Part shown: positions 61,654 to 64,000 of the stretch, piece after piece | How the letters are laid out: each line of letters begins with the position of its first letter | How positions within the stretch are numbered: position 1 is the first letter of the stretch | Source: Lentisphaerota bacterium | GTDB lineage: Bacteria; Verrucomicrobiota; Lentisphaeria; Victivallales; Victivallaceae | DNA: 64,000 nucleotides | Direction of reading: 5' to 3' | Assembly (NCBI GenBank): GCA_015061805.1 | Contig: SUVV01000012.1 | Span: 1-64,000, forward strand | Position numbers and translations under genes: made by a program | Notes under the pieces: model-generated | The model's input: only the letters and a program-made list of their open reading frames with translations | The model's database searches: none | Told to the model about the DNA's origin: nothing

Positions 61654-62586
61654 ATGAGGGGTGATCGTTTTCAGCACAGGTGTTTCCGCTTCACACTTAT
61701 CGAACTTCTGGTGGATACTGTTATCTCATCTCTGCGTTTTTTCAAGCGCGGCGACAAACTGGAGGTGCAAAATACTCCGCTTTTTTTGAGCGGCAAACGT
61801 GCCGCTTCGGAGGTGTCGCGCCCATCCCGTTGGTCGGGCTTGATCGAATCTCTTAAAAATACCCCGCTTTTCTTGAAAAGGGGTGAGGGGTTGGGAGAGG
61901 GGAAAAACCTCTTTTCCCGTGAAAAGAAGTTTTTCCCCTCTCCCATAAAGCCTTTCACTTTAATAGAATTGCTGGTTGTGATTGCCATCATCGCGATCCT
62001 TGCGGCAATGCTGCTGCCGGCTCTGCAGAGTGCCCGGGAACGGGGAAAGACTGCCAACTGTATTTCCATGCGTAAGCAGGTCGGCATGTGGGTATTCAAC
62101 TATACCGATGTTTTTGACGGCAGGATGATGCCTGTAACGTGGGGCGGCGGCGGAGCTACTGAACGCTGGTACAGTGCCATGTATCAGGGTAAGATCACCA
62201 AGTGGAACCGTCTTGACCAGTACTACGGCTGTCCCAACGCTATCTCTGACAGCATGCCGGCATTCGGTGAAGCGACGCGAACCGCCGGAGCATCGATCCA
62301 GTACAACTACCGTTTGAGCCGCATTAAAATCGATCAGGCGCGCAATCCGTCCATAAAATTTGTCATCACCGACAGTATCAACGGAGTATATTTTCATGGA
62401 GATTTGGATAACCGTATTTCCAAAGATATAAATCCCGCCTCCGGTTCCAGACGGGGATTTTATCCGTGGCACAACAATAAAAAAGCCGGAACCATGCTTT
62501 ATCTTGACGGACATGCGGATTTGCTTAAGATGGTGAATAATGACATTCCGTCCGGTTCCAGATACTATTATCATGACAAACCCTGA
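61654..62586 (+). CDS. Pseudopilin-like protein with doubly repeat-invaded leader
   Basis: 310 aa from ATG at 61654 (AAGGAG 8 nt before). A truncated FTLIELLV copy is at residues 13-20. After it come [10 protein letters not shown], two NTPLFL segments and [12 protein letters not shown] encoded by repeat DNA. The complete [20 protein letters not shown] starts at residue 101 (61954). The insertion is 264 bp, exactly 88 codons. The mature part is a normal pseudopilin with a C-terminal [14 protein letters not shown] motif. It leads an operon with a secreted DUF4838 protein, 12 nt downstream. Confidence 0.85.
   Translation: MRGDRFQHRCFRFTLIELLVDTVISSLRFFKRGDKLEVQNTPLFLSGKRAASEVSRPSRWSGLIESLKNTPLFLKRGEGLGEGKNLFSREKKFFPSPIKPFTLIELLVVIAIIAILAAMLLPALQSARERGKTANCISMRKQVGMWVFNYTDVFDGRMMPVTWGGGGATERWYSAMYQGKITKWNRLDQYYGCPNAISDSMPAFGEATRTAGASIQYNYRLSRIKIDQARNPSIKFVITDSINGVYFHGDLDNRISKDINPASGSRRGFYPWHNNKKAGTMLYLDGHADLLKMVNNDIPSGSRYYYHDKP
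61739..61944 (+). repeat. Palindromic repeat element, copy 7, in frame inside a pilin gene (hairpin 61893-61944)
   Basis: Two TACTCCGC/TACCCCGC flank copies (61769-61790 and 61859-61880) precede a hairpin with arms GGGAGAGGGGAAAAACCTC and its complement (one mismatch in about 24 bp). The stem bases differ from the other copies on both sides. Confidence 0.85.
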
Positions 62587-62598
62587 TGTGGAGAAAAT

Positions 62599-64000
62599 AT
62601 GAAACCGACTGTCGTTGCGTTTTTTGTTGTCCTGTCGGTGGTTTTGAATGCCGCTGAATATAAATTGAGTAATATCAGGATCCATGCCGGCAAAAAGTTT
62701 CAGTTCGCTTCAGAGGAGTTGAAAAAACATCTGGAACTTGCCGGAGGTAAACTTGCCCCCGGCAGCGGAGCATTGGAAATTTTTATCGGCAGAAATCCCG
62801 GGGTGACAGATAAATTTCAACCCGGTGAGGCCCGCTGGCTCTACAAGGAGGGCAAACTCTATTTCTGGGGCAATGAAAAGAAAGATTTTTCCGGAACCCT
62901 TGCTGCCGTGTACGGCTTCCTCGAAGAAAAACTGGGTGTCCGCTGGATATTCCCCGGCGACGACGGAATTTTTGTCCCCGGACACCGGAGTGTGAAATTT
63001 GAAGAAAACGAATCATACAAGAGAATCCCCCCGTATCTCTGGGCGTATGTCCGCCACGGACTTTGGCACGGATATGGACCGGTAAAGAGTTCCATCCCGA
63101 CCGAGTGGAGAATTCCGGAAAAACAGCAAAAGCAGCTCATCGCTGACAACGAGCTTTTCCGGTTGCGCCACCGCAACGGCAGGATATTGGTCATCCGTTA
63201 TGCCCATGCATTCACCAAGTGGCCCGACCGGTTTGAAAAGAGCCATCCGGACTATTTCGGCATCGGCCCTTACGGCAAACCGCAGATCCCTCCCTTGCGC
63301 AAGTCTGCAAAACTTTGTTTGTCCAATCCGGCGGTGATCGATCAAATCATTGCTGACTGGAAATCTTCCGGTACCCGGCAGTACCTTAATATCTCCCCCA
63401 ATGACGGAACTGCCGGATATTGTCTTTGTTCAAAGTGCATGGCGCTGGATACCCGCAAACCGGGAGAATCCTTTTATTCGCATCTGACTGACCGCTATCT
63501 CAACTTCTGGAACCGGGTGGTGAAACGGGCAAAAGCCATCCGTCCGGATGTGATCGTGACGACCTATGTCTACAGTTATTACCGCTTCCCGCCCCGCCGG
63601 GAAAAGATCGAATATCCGGACAATATGCTCTGCGGTCTGGTTCCGGCTGTAAATGAGGATTCCGGAGCGCTTTTTGAAGCGTGGAAAGCTGTCGGTATGA
63701 AAAACTGCTTCCTCCGTCCCAACGATACCCATCCGGCATCCGCCCAGATAAGAGGTTTGGAAGAACACATTTTTGATAAATATCAGTCTGCCCGGAAAAG
63801 TTTCCAACTTTATGGCATCGATTATGACAGTACGCTCGGCGTGAAGTCCCGCGATTTGGAACACTATATCGTTGAACGCATGGTCTGCGCTCCGGAGAAA
63901 AGTTTCGATGAATTGGCTGAAGAATTCTACTCTGCCTACGGAGAAGCCGCCGGAGCGGTGAAAGAGTTCTACTCCGTTTTGCGCCCCGCCGGAAAGGCGA
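62599..64000 (+). CDS. Secreted DUF4838 domain protein (partial, runs off the right edge)
   Basis: At least 467 aa; the 3' end is outside the window. A signal peptide (MKPTVVAFFVVLSVVLNAAE) is followed by an alpha-glucuronidase-type N-domain (FASEELKKHLELAGG, about 33-47; AAVYGFLEEKLGVRW). The DUF4838 core has SHPDYFGIGPYG and the signature ISPNDGTAGYCLCSKC (about 264-279). GGAG lies 6 nt before the ATG. It is co-transcribed with the pseudopilin. It is an exported relative of the cytoplasmic protein at 1958. Confidence 0.85.
   Translation, partial: MKPTVVAFFVVLSVVLNAAEYKLSNIRIHAGKKFQFASEELKKHLELAGGKLAPGSGALEIFIGRNPGVTDKFQPGEARWLYKEGKLYFWGNEKKDFSGTLAAVYGFLEEKLGVRWIFPGDDGIFVPGHRSVKFEENESYKRIPPYLWAYVRHGLWHGYGPVKSSIPTEWRIPEKQQKQLIADNELFRLRHRNGRILVIRYAHAFTKWPDRFEKSHPDYFGIGPYGKPQIPPLRKSAKLCLSNPAVIDQIIADWKSSGTRQYLNISPNDGTAGYCLCSKCMALDTRKPGESFYSHLTDRYLNFWNRVVKRAKAIRPDVIVTTYVYSYYRFPPRREKIEYPDNMLCGLVPAVNEDSGALFEAWKAVGMKNCFLRPNDTHPASAQIRGLEEHIFDKYQSARKSFQLYGIDYDSTLGVKSRDLEHYIVERMVCAPEKSFDELAEEFYSAYGEAAGAVKEFYSVLRPAGKA

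Overview
The window is chromosomal DNA of about 50% GC. It most likely comes from a Lentisphaerae bacterium (Victivallis-like, order Victivallales). This rests on three clues. There are several short pseudopilins with an FTLIELLV methylation motif, each transcribed with a large secreted glycosidase-like protein. There are DUF4838 and GH42-like secreted enzymes. There is a Gram-negative envelope gene set (KdsB, YidC, MurB/MurD/Ddl). No database search was possible, so the taxonomy is inference.

Layout. 1-119 is the end of an rRNA operon (5S rRNA with terminator), followed by a decayed mobile-element gene (561-1872). 1958-9088 holds a DUF4838 enzyme with an AEC transporter, thiamine pyrophosphokinase with an amidohydrolase, a membrane protein, a nitronate monooxygenase-like flavoprotein and pyrE. 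9314-13022 (minus) and 15511-23066 (plus) are two pseudopilin plus giant secreted protein operons flanking a DJ-1 protein and tgt. 23209-31373 carries an MFS transporter, htpG, a DUF349 protein, alkaline phosphatase and a YibE/F protein. 31363-36165 (minus) is an operon hisI, murB-ddl fusion, thioredoxin-fold protein, murD. A secreted protein, speE and a PurF-like protein follow.

40758-43308 is a compact ribosomal cluster rpmJ-rpsM-rpsK-rpoA-rplQ without rpsD. It is followed by rplU-purC, a TauE/SafE permease, an RsuA-type pseudouridine synthase, kdsB, a histidine phosphatase and a secreted protein. 49337-52411 is the rpmH-rnpA-yidD-yidC-jag operon. Then come a BaiN/HI0933 flavoprotein, a secreted endonuclease/phosphatase-fold protein, a DUF1015 protein, rpmA, obg, glnS, a Gfo/Idh/MocA oxidoreductase, and a third pseudopilin operon whose DUF4838 gene runs off the right edge.

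The most unusual feature is a family of long palindromic repeats. Seven copies share a hairpin of about 23 bp whose two arms change together between copies. Five copies are intergenic and all face the same way: they follow the end of an upstream gene, four of them within about 20 bp of its stop codon. The other two sit in frame inside pseudopilin genes, exactly in the prepilin leader, between a truncated and a complete copy of FTLIELLV. The third pseudopilin carries two overlapping perfect palindromes at the same place. Further repeats are strings of short hairpins joined by a GTGAAGC/GCTTCAC linker, a seven-copy 71-bp array, and smaller direct repeats.
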